DNA of 64,000 nucleotides from Candidatus Hydrogenedentota bacterium (GCA_016182605.1 JACPGE010000008.1:62001-126000), one strand, 5' to 3'; positions 20,677 through 29,562 are shown, counted from the stretch's first letter. The notes: generated by a model not told the origin, from the sequence alone. Numbers and translations: made by a program.

Positions 20677-20877
20677 CGAGGGGACTGTACCTGCCGGCAA
20701 GAAAAGCATTGAACTGGAAAGATGTCGCGCTCCGGCAGGGACTGTACCCGGGAACGTTGAGGCAAGTCCTGAACCCTAAACGCGGTCGCTGCTCGTTGAC
20801 TCCCGGGTACAGCCCCTGCCGGTGCACATCCTCCAGCCTGTTCGGGGCCATGGATGCCGGCAGGTAAAGTCCCCTCG
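20677..20877. repeat. Nested inverted REP structure (REPIN-like, two 77-bp arms)
   Basis: Arm 1 (20677-20753) and arm 2 (20801-20877) are imperfect reverse complements separated by 47 nt. Each arm is itself a pair of outer motifs: CGAGGGGACTGTACC-TGCCGG at one end and CCGGCAGGGACTGTACCCGG at the other. The single strand could fold into a long cruciform. It sits upstream of the sigma gene at 21005 and downstream of the minus-strand small gene. Confidence 0.8.
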
Positions 20878-21004
20878 AAGCTGCACGATTCCCGCGTGGG
20901 TTTGGCTTCTGCCGAAACTACTTTTAAACAGATCCCCACCCCAGACGTTACTATAGACAGAACACGTTAACGATGCGCGAAACAACCGGTTGGGAAACGC
21001 AGTA

Positions 21005-21538
21005 ATGGCAGCAGCTTCAGTGTCCAAAGCACAGTGGATCCAAGGGCTTATGGCGGCTCATGAACGCGCTCTCATCCACTATGCCTGGCGCATGACGGGA
21101 AACCTGGAGCAGGCCCGCGATGTGGTGCAAGACACCTTTTTGCGGGCCTGCCAGGCGGATCAAGGCGATCTGGCGGGGCGCGAGGCCCCGTGGTTGTACC
21201 GCGTGTGCCGGAACCGGACGCTGGACGTACTCAAGAAGGAACAGCGTATGCAAACCCTCGAACCCAACCAGGCGGAGGCCCGGCCAAGCCCCGGGCCCTC
21301 CCCGGCCGAAGCCGCCTCGGAGAACGAGACCGGGCGTCAGCTTCAGGCCGCGATGGAACACCTCGACGAGAAACAGGCCGAGGTCTTCCGGCTCAAATTT
21401 CAACATCAGATGAGCTACAAGGAAATCAGCGAGGTCACCGGATTCCCCGTGAACAACGTGCGTTACCTCATCCACACGGCGCTGAAAGTACTGCGTGAAC
21501 AACTTCGGGGCCAGGTCAACCTGGCCGCGCAGCTATAA
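21005..21538 (+). CDS. ECF RNA polymerase sigma factor
   Basis: 177 aa. Region 2: WRMTGNLEQARDVVQDTFLRA and WLYRVCRNRTLDVLKKE. Region 4: MEHLDEKQAEVFRLKF, YKEISEVTGFPVNNVRYLIH. The ATG at 21005 has GGGAA 8 nt upstream; a TTG at 20990 is in frame but unsupported. The next gene, 11 nt downstream, encodes a membrane VWA protein whose N-terminus looks like an anti-sigma domain. Confidence 0.9.
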   Translation: MAAASVSKAQWIQGLMAAHERALIHYAWRMTGNLEQARDVVQDTFLRACQADQGDLAGREAPWLYRVCRNRTLDVLKKEQRMQTLEPNQAEARPSPGPSPAEAASENETGRQLQAAMEHLDEKQAEVFRLKFQHQMSYKEISEVTGFPVNNVRYLIHTALKVLREQLRGQVNLAAQL

Positions 21539-21549
21539 GGAGTCCCGCC

Positions 21550-23952
21550 ATGAAACTCATGCCGGACGATGAACGGTTGATCGACTTCGCCCTGGGCGAA
21601 CTCGAAGCAGACGAGGCGGCCCAGATCGCGGCCGCCCTGAAAGAAGCAGAAAACGCCGAGGCCCTGGCCGTCGTGCGTGAATACCAGGGCCTCGCCAGCC
21701 TCAGCACCGAAGCCCTCGCGCTCGGCAAGAGTGAAGGCCTGGACGATGCACAGCGCGCCGCGGTGCTGGAAGTAGCAGCGTTTCAGGAACCTGCAAAGAA
21801 TATATCGCCGTTCAATCGCTATGTAATTTACATTGCGCTTGCCGCGAGTGTGTTGTTCATGATTGGCGGGTTGATTACACAACTCGTGCCAAGTGCACGA
21901 TTCGACATGGCAAGTTCATCCTCTGGTCTTGCCGATCGCTACAACACCAGCATTTTGCCCCTTCAGACTGAAGCGGAACCGGAACTGCAGGAACAGCCCG
22001 CGATGCCGGCCCCGGAAATCGACGCCTACCGCTACGCCGGGAACGAAGGCCTGAAGCAGGAAGCCGAAAAGAAAGATGTGCGTGTGGATAGCGACGGTGA
22101 CGGATTGACGACCATCGTGGACGAACTCTCCAATGCCGCCCCGCCTGCGGCTCCAGCATCCGTAGAAGCGCGTCCCGAAGTCGCCGCGCAAAAAGCCGGT
22201 GCGCCCGCCGACGCACCTGTGCCCACGGAGGCGAAGGCCAAGGCTAAAGCCCGCGCGGGTGTTGAAGTGCAGGATATGACGTTGACATACTACGCAACCC
22301 CGAACGCCCCGCAGCCCGCACCTGCGCCCGCAGAGGTGTCGAGGGAGGCGCTTGAAAATCGGGGCTACAGCATTGCAGAACCTCAAGCAGCCGACACCCA
22401 GGATTTCTATGGCCACGATGGGCATGGTGACGCCGTCGCCCTCGGCGTGCCCTTTCAGACCAGCAGCGTTGCGCCAGGTCTGCAACAGGCCGTCGTTGGC
22501 GGAATACCGGAACAAGAACTCCGCCGCCAGCAATGGCAGTATCAGGTCTCCACAAACGAAGCCTACGGCGCCATCGTCGAGAACCCCTTTAAGCAGGTGC
22601 GCCAGGAACCCCTGTCCACCTTCTCCATCGACGTGGACACGGCGGGCTATTCCAATGTGCGCCGCTTCCTCCACGACGGGCAGCGTCCGCCGCGCGATGC
22701 CGTGCGCATCGAGGAACTCGTGAACTATTTCAAGTACAGCTACCCCGAGCCCGAAGGCGAACATCCCCTCGGCGCCTACGTGCAGATCGGGCCCTGCCCC
22801 TGGAATCCCCAGCACCAGTTGGCCCAGGTCGCCATGAAGGCCAAGTCCCTGCCGAAGGACGCCAACATCCGTGCGAACCTGGTCTTTCTCATCGACGTGT
22901 CCGGTTCCATGGACGAACCCAACAAGCTGCCGCTGGTGCGCGAGTCACTCCTGGGCCTCGTGCGCGCCCTCAAGGGCAACCACCGCATCGGCATCGTCAC
23001 CTATGCGGGCTCGAGCGGCGTGGCGCTTCCCTCCACCTCGACCGACGACCGGGCGAAGATCGAACAGTTGATCGGCAGCCTCCAGGCCGGCGGCAGCACG
23101 AACGGCGCGTCGGGCATCCAGCTCGCCTATGAAATGGCGCGCAACAACTTCATCCAGGGCGGCGTCAACCGCGTCCTCCTGGCGACCGACGGTGACTTCA
23201 ACGTGGGGACGACCGACCACGAGAGTCTCATGGCCCTCATCGCGGAAAACGCGAAGTCGGGCGTCTTCCTCACCACCCTGGGCTACGGCATGGGCAACCT
23301 CAAAGATCACATGCTCGAACAGCTCGCGGACAAGGGCAATGGCAACTACGCCTACATCGACTCCATCAAGGAAGCGCGCCGCGTGCTCGTGGAACAGGCG
23401 AGCGGCACCCTGGTCACCGTGGCGAAAGACGTGAAGTATCAGTTGGAGTTCAACCCGGCGAAAGTGGCGGCCTACCGCCTCATCGGTTACGAAAACCGCA
23501 TGCTCGCCGCGCAGGATTTCAACGACGACACGAAAGATGCCGGTGAAGTCGGCGCGGGCCATACCGTCACCGCGCTCTATGAACTCGTGCCCGCGGGCCA
23601 GGCCATCCCCGGCGCTGTGGACGATCTGAAGTACCAGTCGTCCCCGTCCGCCGAGTCCACCGAGTCCACGGAGTTCATGACCGTGAAAGTGCGCTACAAA
23701 CAGCCGGACGGCCAGGAGAGCGTCAAGTTCGAAGTGCCGGTGAACAGCGCCCTGCCTGATCTCGGCGCCACCTCACCCGACTTCCGCTTCAGCGCGGGCG
23801 TGGCCGCCTTCGGCATGTGCCTGCGGGAAAGCACCTACAAGGGCAGCGCCACACTCGACATGGCCCACGAACTCGCGGCCACGGGTGTGCAGAGCGACGA
23901 AGATCGCAAAGAGTTCCTGGACCTCGTCGTAACGGCGCGTACCCTCAGATAG
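21550..23952 (+). CDS. Membrane von Willebrand A protein (YfbK-like) with anti-sigma-like N-terminus
   Basis: 800 aa. Residues 1-85 are acidic and helical (ERLIDFALGELEADEAAQIA) like the cytoplasmic part of anti-sigma factors. There is one membrane segment at about 91-113 and a long Pro/Ala-rich linker to about 340. The YfbK-type module follows: FSIDVDTAGYSNVRRFL, then the VWA MIDAS motif FLIDVSGSMDEP at about 448 and ATDGDFNVGTT. The C-terminal DUF3520-like tail contains RFSAGVAAFGM. Co-transcribed with the sigma gene, so it probably holds and releases that sigma from the membrane (inference). Confidence 0.88.
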   Translation: MKLMPDDERLIDFALGELEADEAAQIAAALKEAENAEALAVVREYQGLASLSTEALALGKSEGLDDAQRAAVLEVAAFQEPAKNISPFNRYVIYIALAASVLFMIGGLITQLVPSARFDMASSSSGLADRYNTSILPLQTEAEPELQEQPAMPAPEIDAYRYAGNEGLKQEAEKKDVRVDSDGDGLTTIVDELSNAAPPAAPASVEARPEVAAQKAGAPADAPVPTEAKAKAKARAGVEVQDMTLTYYATPNAPQPAPAPAEVSREALENRGYSIAEPQAADTQDFYGHDGHGDAVALGVPFQTSSVAPGLQQAVVGGIPEQELRRQQWQYQVSTNEAYGAIVENPFKQVRQEPLSTFSIDVDTAGYSNVRRFLHDGQRPPRDAVRIEELVNYFKYSYPEPEGEHPLGAYVQIGPCPWNPQHQLAQVAMKAKSLPKDANIRANLVFLIDVSGSMDEPNKLPLVRESLLGLVRALKGNHRIGIVTYAGSSGVALPSTSTDDRAKIEQLIGSLQAGGSTNGASGIQLAYEMARNNFIQGGVNRVLLATDGDFNVGTTDHESLMALIAENAKSGVFLTTLGYGMGNLKDHMLEQLADKGNGNYAYIDSIKEARRVLVEQASGTLVTVAKDVKYQLEFNPAKVAAYRLIGYENRMLAAQDFNDDTKDAGEVGAGHTVTALYELVPAGQAIPGAVDDLKYQSSPSAESTESTEFMTVKVRYKQPDGQESVKFEVPVNSALPDLGATSPDFRFSAGVAAFGMCLRESTYKGSATLDMAHELAATGVQSDEDRKEFLDLVVTARTLR

Positions 23953-23965
23953 TACGAGCCCAAAC

Positions 23966-24006
23966 GCGGGAGACGGGAGCGTGTCGAGGCGCTTCCAGTC
24001 TCCCGC
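23966..24006 (+). terminator. Probable terminator after the sigma/VWA operon
   Basis: Stem GCGGGAGAC (23966-23974) / GTCTCCCGC (23998-24006) with extra pairing inside, followed by TCTT. It lies 14 nt after the stop; the U-tract is poor. Confidence 0.5.
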
Positions 24007-24060
24007 TCTTCATGTGGTATCCATCCTATAAAATCCATCCCACTGCACAATCCACCGACT

Positions 24061-24345
24061 GTCATCGCGAACGCAGTGAGAGATCTCATCCAAGGGGGCT
24101 GTCCCCGCCGGACGCACAAGCCCCACGCACGCAGCATCGGCCTGCACCGGCGAGGGGCTGTCCCGAATGGCACTAACTTAAGGGCTATACCCGAGGATTG
24201 TCCGCGCAAAACTGCGTGAAGGACGTCAATCTTCGCACAAGTAGGCCTTCGCTCGCCGAGCGTAGGCATTTCCACACGAGCCAACCGCACTACACACTAA
24301 CATTGAACTCCAAAAGTTGAAAGGGTCCCCCTTCGAAGGGGGGTA
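24061..24345. repeat. Cluster of dispersed repeats
   Basis: Four modules occupy the gap before queF. 24061-24091 (CGCAGTGAGAGATCTC core) recurs at 47357-47387. 24094-24165 is a REPIN-like pair with GGGGCTGTCCCCGCCGG and CCGGCGAGGGGCTGTCCCG ends. 24241-24275 recurs inverted at 47509-47542. CCCCCTTCGAAGGGGG (24327-24342) is a 16-bp perfect palindrome whose right part recurs at 49875-49900. No ORF is credible here. Confidence 0.75.
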
Positions 24346-24447
24346 GGGGGGATGTCCATCAAACCCGCCAGAAGCAGCACTCCGCATCGTCCATTGGAGT
24401 CCATCGCGTCCATGGCCCGGATCAACCCTGGCTGCACTCCCCCCCCT

Positions 24448-24906
24448 TCAGTGCTCCAGCGGCCCCATCGTGAAGCTGTCATACTGCGCCCGCACCGTGC
24501 TCGAAAGCCCCCCGCGCGGCTTGCACGTGATCTCCACCGTCATGCGCCGCGGACGGCACACCGCAACCAGGTCTTCCAGCATCCGGTTCACGAGGTGCTC
24601 ATACCAGATGCCCACGTCGCGGTACGAAAGCAGGTAGTACTTCAACGACCGCAGTTCCAGGCACAGCTTGCCCGGCACATACGCGATACTGACATGCGCA
24701 AAGTCCGGCAGACCGGAAAACGGACACACCGAAGTGAATTCATCCGTCGTCGTGACGATTTCCATCGACTGGCCGTGCGGCTTGTCGTGGTACTCATAGG
24801 GGAAGCACTCCAGAATGGCGGCGTCGATCGCCTCCACACCCTTGAAGGGGATCGACTTGTCTAGCGCCTTGAACTGCTCGCGCGCACTCGATACGGGCTC
24901 TTCCAT
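24448..24906 (-). CDS. queF: NADPH-dependent 7-cyano-7-deazaguanine reductase
   Basis: 152 aa, short unimodular (YkvM) form. It reduces preQ0 to preQ1 in queuosine synthesis. Catalytic Cys lies in EFTSVCPFSGLPDFA, and ELRSLKYYLLSYRD carries the substrate-binding Glu-Ser-x-Lys region in its usual place. The start at 24906 was chosen because the longer frame to 25059 lies within queD. It follows queD by 19 nt, forming a two-gene queuosine operon. Confidence 0.94.
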   Translation of the reverse strand: MEEPVSSAREQFKALDKSIPFKGVEAIDAAILECFPYEYHDKPHGQSMEIVTTTDEFTSVCPFSGLPDFAHVSIAYVPGKLCLELRSLKYYLLSYRDVGIWYEHLVNRMLEDLVAVCRPRRMTVEITCKPRGGLSSTVRAQYDSFTMGPLEH

Positions 24907-24925
24907 GGGGGCTCCTCGATTCGGC

Positions 24926-25630
24926 TCAGGCTTCGCCGAAGTACAAACACCGCGCCGTCGGCGTTTCCTGGATGATGATGACCGTGGGGGAGACCCCGCG
25001 CGCTTCCAGCCACTGCCACACCCATTCGCAGATGCGTTCACACGTGGCCGCGCTTTCAAGTCCCGCTATCTCGTTCAAAAACGAATGATCGAAAATATCG
25101 TACAACGCCCGCAGATGCCCCTCCAGCCCCGCCAGATCCCGCGCGCCCGCTTCAATGCGGTAGCTGTGGCCATGGGTGCACTTGCACTGGTGTTCGCCCG
25201 GCAAGTGGGGGAGACTCTGCGCCGCCTCAAACGTAAACTTCAGCCGCTCCGGAACCCCCTCAAAATCGTTCGCCACCAGGCGCTCACAGCAGAAAGCCAA
25301 ATCCCCCGCGATGGACACCCGCACCCCATGGAGCCAGGCCGGCATGGGCGCAAGCTGCGCCTCAATCCAGCGCGTCAGCGCAGGCACCCGCGTGTCCTCC
25401 GACAGCCCCGGAATGTCGTTGAGGCAATGGTGATCCAACTGCTTGTAGATCGCGCGGAAACGCTCTTTCATCTCCGCAAAATCCACCACCCACCCCACGG
25501 CATTGGGCGCGCCGCCACCCAGCAATTCCACACGGTAGCTGTGGCCGTGCAGCCGCCGCTGCTTTTCGCCACCAAGAGGATTCCGGTGCGCGGCCTCCAC
25601 AAGCATAATCTTGACCAGATGGGCTTTCAA
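24926..25630 (-). CDS. queD: Tandem-domain 6-carboxytetrahydropterin synthase (QueD-QueD fusion)
   Basis: 234 aa, about twice the usual 120-140 aa. Two PTPS-fold units are visible. Unit 1 has VEAAHRN, LHGHSYRVELL and LDHHCLND. Unit 2 has FTFEAAQSLP, KCTHGHSYRIEA, FDHSFLNEI and a closing IIIQETPTARCLYF. Both keep zinc histidines; the catalytic Cys equivalent is clear only in unit 2 (QCKCTHGH), so unit 1 may be structural. Start TTG 25630 has AGGAG 10 nt upstream, better than GTG 25663 or ATG 25606. Followed by queF. Confidence 0.85.
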   Translation of the reverse strand: MKAHLVKIMLVEAAHRNPLGGEKQRRLHGHSYRVELLGGGAPNAVGWVVDFAEMKERFRAIYKQLDHHCLNDIPGLSEDTRVPALTRWIEAQLAPMPAWLHGVRVSIAGDLAFCCERLVANDFEGVPERLKFTFEAAQSLPHLPGEHQCKCTHGHSYRIEAGARDLAGLEGHLRALYDIFDHSFLNEIAGLESAATCERICEWVWQWLEARGVSPTVIIIQETPTARCLYFGEA

Positions 25631-25692
25631 AAAAAAGGGACTCCTGCCGGGTGCGCGCTTCACACAATTTCCATTTACAGAATGCGGCTTTC

Positions 25693-25698
25693 ATTATA
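25693..25698 (-). promoter_or_regulatory. Consensus -10 box upstream of queD
   Basis: TATAAT on the minus strand, about 60 nt before the queD start. The -35 region is poor, and I see no preQ1 riboswitch fold between it and the start. Confidence 0.4.
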
Positions 25699-25757
25699 CG
25701 ATACCCAGCAAACGCTCCGCGAACCGCCCCGCATCGACACACCCAAGGAGGCACGCC

Positions 25758-26528
25758 ATGCCGGTAAGCATCGAAAAGAAGGACCCTGTATGGACGGTGA
25801 TCCTGGATCGCCCCGAGGTGCGCAACGCCGTCGACCGGCCCACTGCCGAGGCGCTGGCAGACGCCTTTCGCGCCTTCGAAGAGGACGGCACCGCGCGGGT
25901 GGCCGTCTTCCACGGCGCCCACGGCCAGTTTTGCGCGGGCGCCGACCTCAAGGCCTTCGCGCGCGCAGAAGCCAACCGGCTGGAGGTCGACGGCGACGGA
26001 CCCATGGGCCCCTCACGCATGCTCCTCAATAAACCCGTCATCGCATCGATCGCCGGAAACGCTGTTGCAGGCGGACTCGAACTCGCCCTGTGGTGCGACC
26101 TCCGCGTGATGGAGGAAGACGCCATCCTGGGGGTCTATTGCCGCCGCTGGGGCGTGCCCCTCATCGACGGCGGCACCGTGCGGCTCCCCCGCATCGTCGG
26201 CTTGGGCCGCGCCCTCGACCTCATCCTCACCGGCCGCCCCGTCCACGCAGAAGAAGCCCTGCAGATGGGCCTCGCCAACCGCATTGCCCCAAAGGGCGAA
26301 GCCCGCGCCGTGGCCGAGGCGCTCGCGCTGGATATCGCGCGGTTCCCCCAGGTCTGCATGCGCAACGACCGCCGTTCCGTCTACGAGCAATGGGACCTCT
26401 CCCAGCAAGAGGCGCTCGTCAACGAGTTCCGGCTTGGGCTAAACTCCCTCAACGCAGGCGCCCTCGAAGGTGCCCAGCGCTTCGCCGCCGGCGAAGGCCG
26501 CCACGGCGCCAAGGCCAGCAGCCAATGA
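25758..26528 (+). CDS. Enoyl-CoA hydratase/isomerase (crotonase family)
   Basis: 256 aa. The oxyanion-hole motifs are HGAHGQFCAGADLKAF and IAGNAVAGGLELALWCDLRV. In the catalytic segment GVYCRRWGVPLIDGGTVRLPRIVG the glutamates of classical hydratases are replaced (GVPLIDGG), as in many members with other activities. AAGGAGG lies 7 nt before the ATG at 25758. Stands alone, divergent from queD. Confidence 0.9.
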   Translation: MPVSIEKKDPVWTVILDRPEVRNAVDRPTAEALADAFRAFEEDGTARVAVFHGAHGQFCAGADLKAFARAEANRLEVDGDGPMGPSRMLLNKPVIASIAGNAVAGGLELALWCDLRVMEEDAILGVYCRRWGVPLIDGGTVRLPRIVGLGRALDLILTGRPVHAEEALQMGLANRIAPKGEARAVAEALALDIARFPQVCMRNDRRSVYEQWDLSQQEALVNEFRLGLNSLNAGALEGAQRFAAGEGRHGAKASSQ

Positions 26529-26983
26529 ACTAACGCCAAGCCAGACTAACCACAGACCAAGCCGTCCGCCCCTGTTTCCCCAAGTACGTCCTCACATCGC
26601 TAGGTTCCTGCCTTCCCCGTAGTCCCTGTTCCCGCCGCCCCCGCCGCTGCCCCGTTGCTTCCTGTCATCTCCGCAGTCTCTGTTGACCTTGTGGTCTTTG
26701 CTGTCCTTGAAAAAATTTTCATATCTATAGCCAATTTATTCTTTTTTGTCTATCAATTCACCCTCGTTTCGCAACGCGCACCCCGCCACAGCGCTCCCAG
26801 CCCCAACCCTGCCCGGGAATGAAGCAGCGCACGGGGGCGTTGCCTGATCTAACGAGATCTCGTACACTACGAGAACTCGCGTCGCCGCACCTCCGCATGG
26901 AGGTAGGTTCCCGGTTGCTCCAGCGACCCGTCTCCGGTATACCGTGCGATAGAACCCCCTTCCCAGGGTAAAGGAATGGCCTC
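26529..26983. other. Intergenic region before the sigma-54 activator
   Basis: About 455 nt. The middle (26710-26760) is AT-rich with a T tract, and no start, RNA fold or complete promoter is convincing. Confidence 0.4.
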
Positions 26984-28612
26984 ATGATCGCTTTAACGTC
27001 GGAATCCCTTCACAAGATAGCCCTCTCCGCCGCGAACGAACGCTCGCTCGATGAAGTGCTCCAAAACACCGTAAAGGGGCTCTCCGAAGAACCCTATGTG
27101 GCGCTGGCGCGGATTTGGATGCTGCGTCCCGGCGATCGTTGTTCGGAATGCAAGATGGCGGAATCCTGCACGGACCACGCCCGGTGCCTGCACCTGGTGG
27201 CGAGTGCCGGGGCCTCCATGACCGATCCCGCCGAACGCTGGGAGAATGTGCTGGGCGGCTTCCAACGCTTGCCGCTGAACCTGGGGCGTATCGGCCAGAT
27301 CGCGAACGAGGGCATCGAGATCCTCGTGAAAAACGTGTGCAAAGAGGGGAGCTGGGTCATCGATCCGGAGTGGGCCGCCCGTGAAAAGATCGTGAGTTTC
27401 GCGGCGCACCCCCTGCGCTTCCGCGACGAGATGCTGGGTGTGCTCGCGCTCTTCAGCCGGCAGCCCCTCTGCGACAAGGCGATGCTGATGTTGAAGGCCT
27501 TTGCGGACAACGCGGCGGCGGCGATTGCGAACGCGCGGGCCTTCGAAGAGATCGAGAACCTCCGGCACCGCCTCGAACTGGAGAACCATTACCTGCGCAG
27601 CGAAATGCAGCAGACGCGTTTCCCCTGCGGCATGATTGGCGAAACTCCCGGCATCAACAAGATCAAGGAACAGATCCAGCTCGTCGCGCCCACGGGGTCC
27701 ACCGTGCTGATCGAGGGCGAGTCCGGCACGGGGAAGGAAATGATCGCCTGTGCGATCCACAGCCTCAGCACGCGCACCGAAGGCCCCATGGTGCGCGTCA
27801 ACTGCGCCTCCATCCCGCGGGACCTCTTCGAAAGTGAATTTTTCGGCCATGTGAAGGGCGCATTCACCGGTGCCGTTGCCGATCGCGTCGGGCGTTTTCA
27901 ACTCGCGCACGGCGGCACCATTTTTCTCGACGAGGTGGGCGAGATCCCGCTGGAACTGCAAAGCAAGCTGCTGCGCGTGTTGCAAAACGGCGAATACGAG
28001 CGCATCGGCGAAGCCACCACGCGCAAAGCGGATGTGCGCATCGTTGCCGCGACGAACCGCGACCTGCGCGAGGCCGTGTCGCGCAAGGAATTCCGCGAAG
28101 ACCTCTATTTCCGGCTGAGCGTGTTTCCCATTCGCACCATTCCGCTGCGCGAACGGGTGGAGGACATCCCGCTGCTTGCCCAGGCCTTTATCGCGCGCAC
28201 CTGCAAGAACTACGGCAAAGAGGTGCCCGCCCTGAAGCTGAAACACGTGCTGGAACTGCAACAGTATTCGTGGCCGGGCAACGTGCGCGAGCTGGAAAAT
28301 ATCATCGAGCGCGCGATCATCATTTCGCCGCCGGGCGCGATCATTCTCGATGTGCCCGCGGACTATCCCCAGGCCGCCGTGGTGGAACGCCACGAACACG
28401 GGCTGCGCTCAAACGCCTTGGCGCGTCCGTCGCGTCTGCTGACCTACGACGATCTGCGGGAGATTGAGCGGCGCAATATCGAGGCTGCGCTGAAACAGAC
28501 CCATGGCAAGATCGCCGGGCACGGCGGGGCGGCGGAGTTGCTCGGCATCAAGCCCACCACCCTCGCCTCGCGGATCAAGGCCATGGGCATTGCGAAGCCG
28601 GTACTACAGTGA
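26984..28612 (+). CDS. Sigma-54-dependent transcriptional activator, GAF-AAA+-Fis
   Basis: 542 aa. An N-terminal GAF domain (about 15-185) carries four cysteines C53-x2-C56-x5-C62-x5-C68, a probable metal site. AAA+ domain: Walker A GESGTGKE (245-252), sigma-54-contact loop KGAFTGA (291-297), Walker B IFLDEVGEIP. C-terminal Fis-type HTH: IEAALKQTHGKIAGHGGAAE with LLGIKPTTLASRIKAMGI. It contacts sigma-54 RNA polymerase at distant sites; the signal is probably sensed by the GAF domain. Targets are not evident nearby. Confidence 0.95.
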   Translation: MIALTSESLHKIALSAANERSLDEVLQNTVKGLSEEPYVALARIWMLRPGDRCSECKMAESCTDHARCLHLVASAGASMTDPAERWENVLGGFQRLPLNLGRIGQIANEGIEILVKNVCKEGSWVIDPEWAAREKIVSFAAHPLRFRDEMLGVLALFSRQPLCDKAMLMLKAFADNAAAAIANARAFEEIENLRHRLELENHYLRSEMQQTRFPCGMIGETPGINKIKEQIQLVAPTGSTVLIEGESGTGKEMIACAIHSLSTRTEGPMVRVNCASIPRDLFESEFFGHVKGAFTGAVADRVGRFQLAHGGTIFLDEVGEIPLELQSKLLRVLQNGEYERIGEATTRKADVRIVAATNRDLREAVSRKEFREDLYFRLSVFPIRTIPLRERVEDIPLLAQAFIARTCKNYGKEVPALKLKHVLELQQYSWPGNVRELENIIERAIIISPPGAIILDVPADYPQAAVVERHEHGLRSNALARPSRLLTYDDLREIERRNIEAALKQTHGKIAGHGGAAELLGIKPTTLASRIKAMGIAKPVLQ

Positions 28613-28657
28613 TTTCAGAAGATCGTCGAAGAAATCCATGGGCAGACGAGATCGAAT

Positions 28658-29407
28658 ATGCCAATCAAGATCGGTGAGGTAGAGGCGTTGTACCGGTACC
28701 CGGTGAAGTCCATGAGGGGCGAAGTTCTGGAAGCCGCCGGCCTGGGGTGGCACGGTCTCGACGGCGACCGCCGCCTGGCCTTCCGCCGGACTGATCATCG
28801 CGGCGGTTTCCCGTGGCTGACGGCCTCCAAGCTTCCGGATCTGCTTCTCTTCTCCCCACAGCGGCAGGGACCCGCCGTCGAGGATGGTCTCCCGACGCAT
28901 GTTCACACGCCGGATGCAGAGGTGCTGGCTGTGTTTGGCCAGGAGCTGGCGATGGAGGTCGGCCGCCGCCATGGTTCCCCCGTCGAGATGATGCATCTGG
29001 ACCGCGGCATCTTCGACGAGGCGGCGATCTCCGTGATTGGCGCTGCGACCGTGGGCGAAATTGGGAGGCTCGCGGCGCAGCCCATAGACGCCCGGAGATT
29101 CCGGCCAAACATACTGATATCAACCCTGCGATCAGTCCCCTTCGAAGAGGACGAATGGGTAGGAGGCGTCCTCTCCTTCGGGGGAAAAAACGGTGCCGCC
29201 ATAGGGATCACCCACCGCGACGAGCGCTGCTCGATGGTAAACCTTGACCCCGATTCGGCACGATCGGCCCCAGAGGTGCTGAAGGCGATAGTCCGGGTCA
29301 GGGACAACATAGCGGGAGTCTACGGCGCCGTGACACGACGCGGGCGCCTCGCGGTAGGGCAGCCCATATTCTTCGAGCCGGCGGCTGAGCATAAGAAGCC
29401 GCTGTGA
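28658..29407 (+). CDS. MOSC-domain protein with N-terminal beta-barrel
   Basis: 249 aa. An N-terminal MOSC_N barrel (EVEALYRYPVKSMRGE) precedes a MOSC domain (about 110-240) containing PIDARRFRPNILIS and RCSMVNLDPD with the conserved Cys. Relatives bind molybdenum cofactor or move sulfur in a cofactor-dependent way. Starts 45 nt after the sigma-54 activator stop on the same strand. Confidence 0.85.
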   Translation: MPIKIGEVEALYRYPVKSMRGEVLEAAGLGWHGLDGDRRLAFRRTDHRGGFPWLTASKLPDLLLFSPQRQGPAVEDGLPTHVHTPDAEVLAVFGQELAMEVGRRHGSPVEMMHLDRGIFDEAAISVIGAATVGEIGRLAAQPIDARRFRPNILISTLRSVPFEEDEWVGGVLSFGGKNGAAIGITHRDERCSMVNLDPDSARSAPEVLKAIVRVRDNIAGVYGAVTRRGRLAVGQPIFFEPAAEHKKPL

Positions 29408-29451
29408 ATCGACCGGAAGCTCGTGCGGTGCAAGATTCGAAACTGTCTTAC

Positions 29452-29562
29452 CGCTATCCCGGATAAATCACGGGCTCCACGCGTCTGTTCCGTAACTCCA
29501 TCTTCGACCCACAATTGCCACAACATGCAGGGCGCTATCGCCAGACAGCCCGTGATTTAGCC
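29452..29562. repeat. 111-bp element with terminal inverted repeats, copy 1
   Basis: It begins CGCTATCCCGGATAAATCAC and ends ACAGCCCGTGATTTAGCC. TAAATCACGGGCT and AGCCCGTGATTTA are 13-bp perfect inverted ends. A second copy of nearly equal length is at 35263-35372; the ends are conserved and the centre is not, as in REPINs or small MITEs. Confidence 0.8.

Noticed and set aside
20677..20877. Possible CRISPR array
   Set aside because: The repeats are inverted pairs, not evenly spaced direct repeats, and there is no cas gene.
25631..25757. preQ1 riboswitch before queD-queF
   Set aside because: I could not find the short pseudoknot pattern; only a -10 box is visible.
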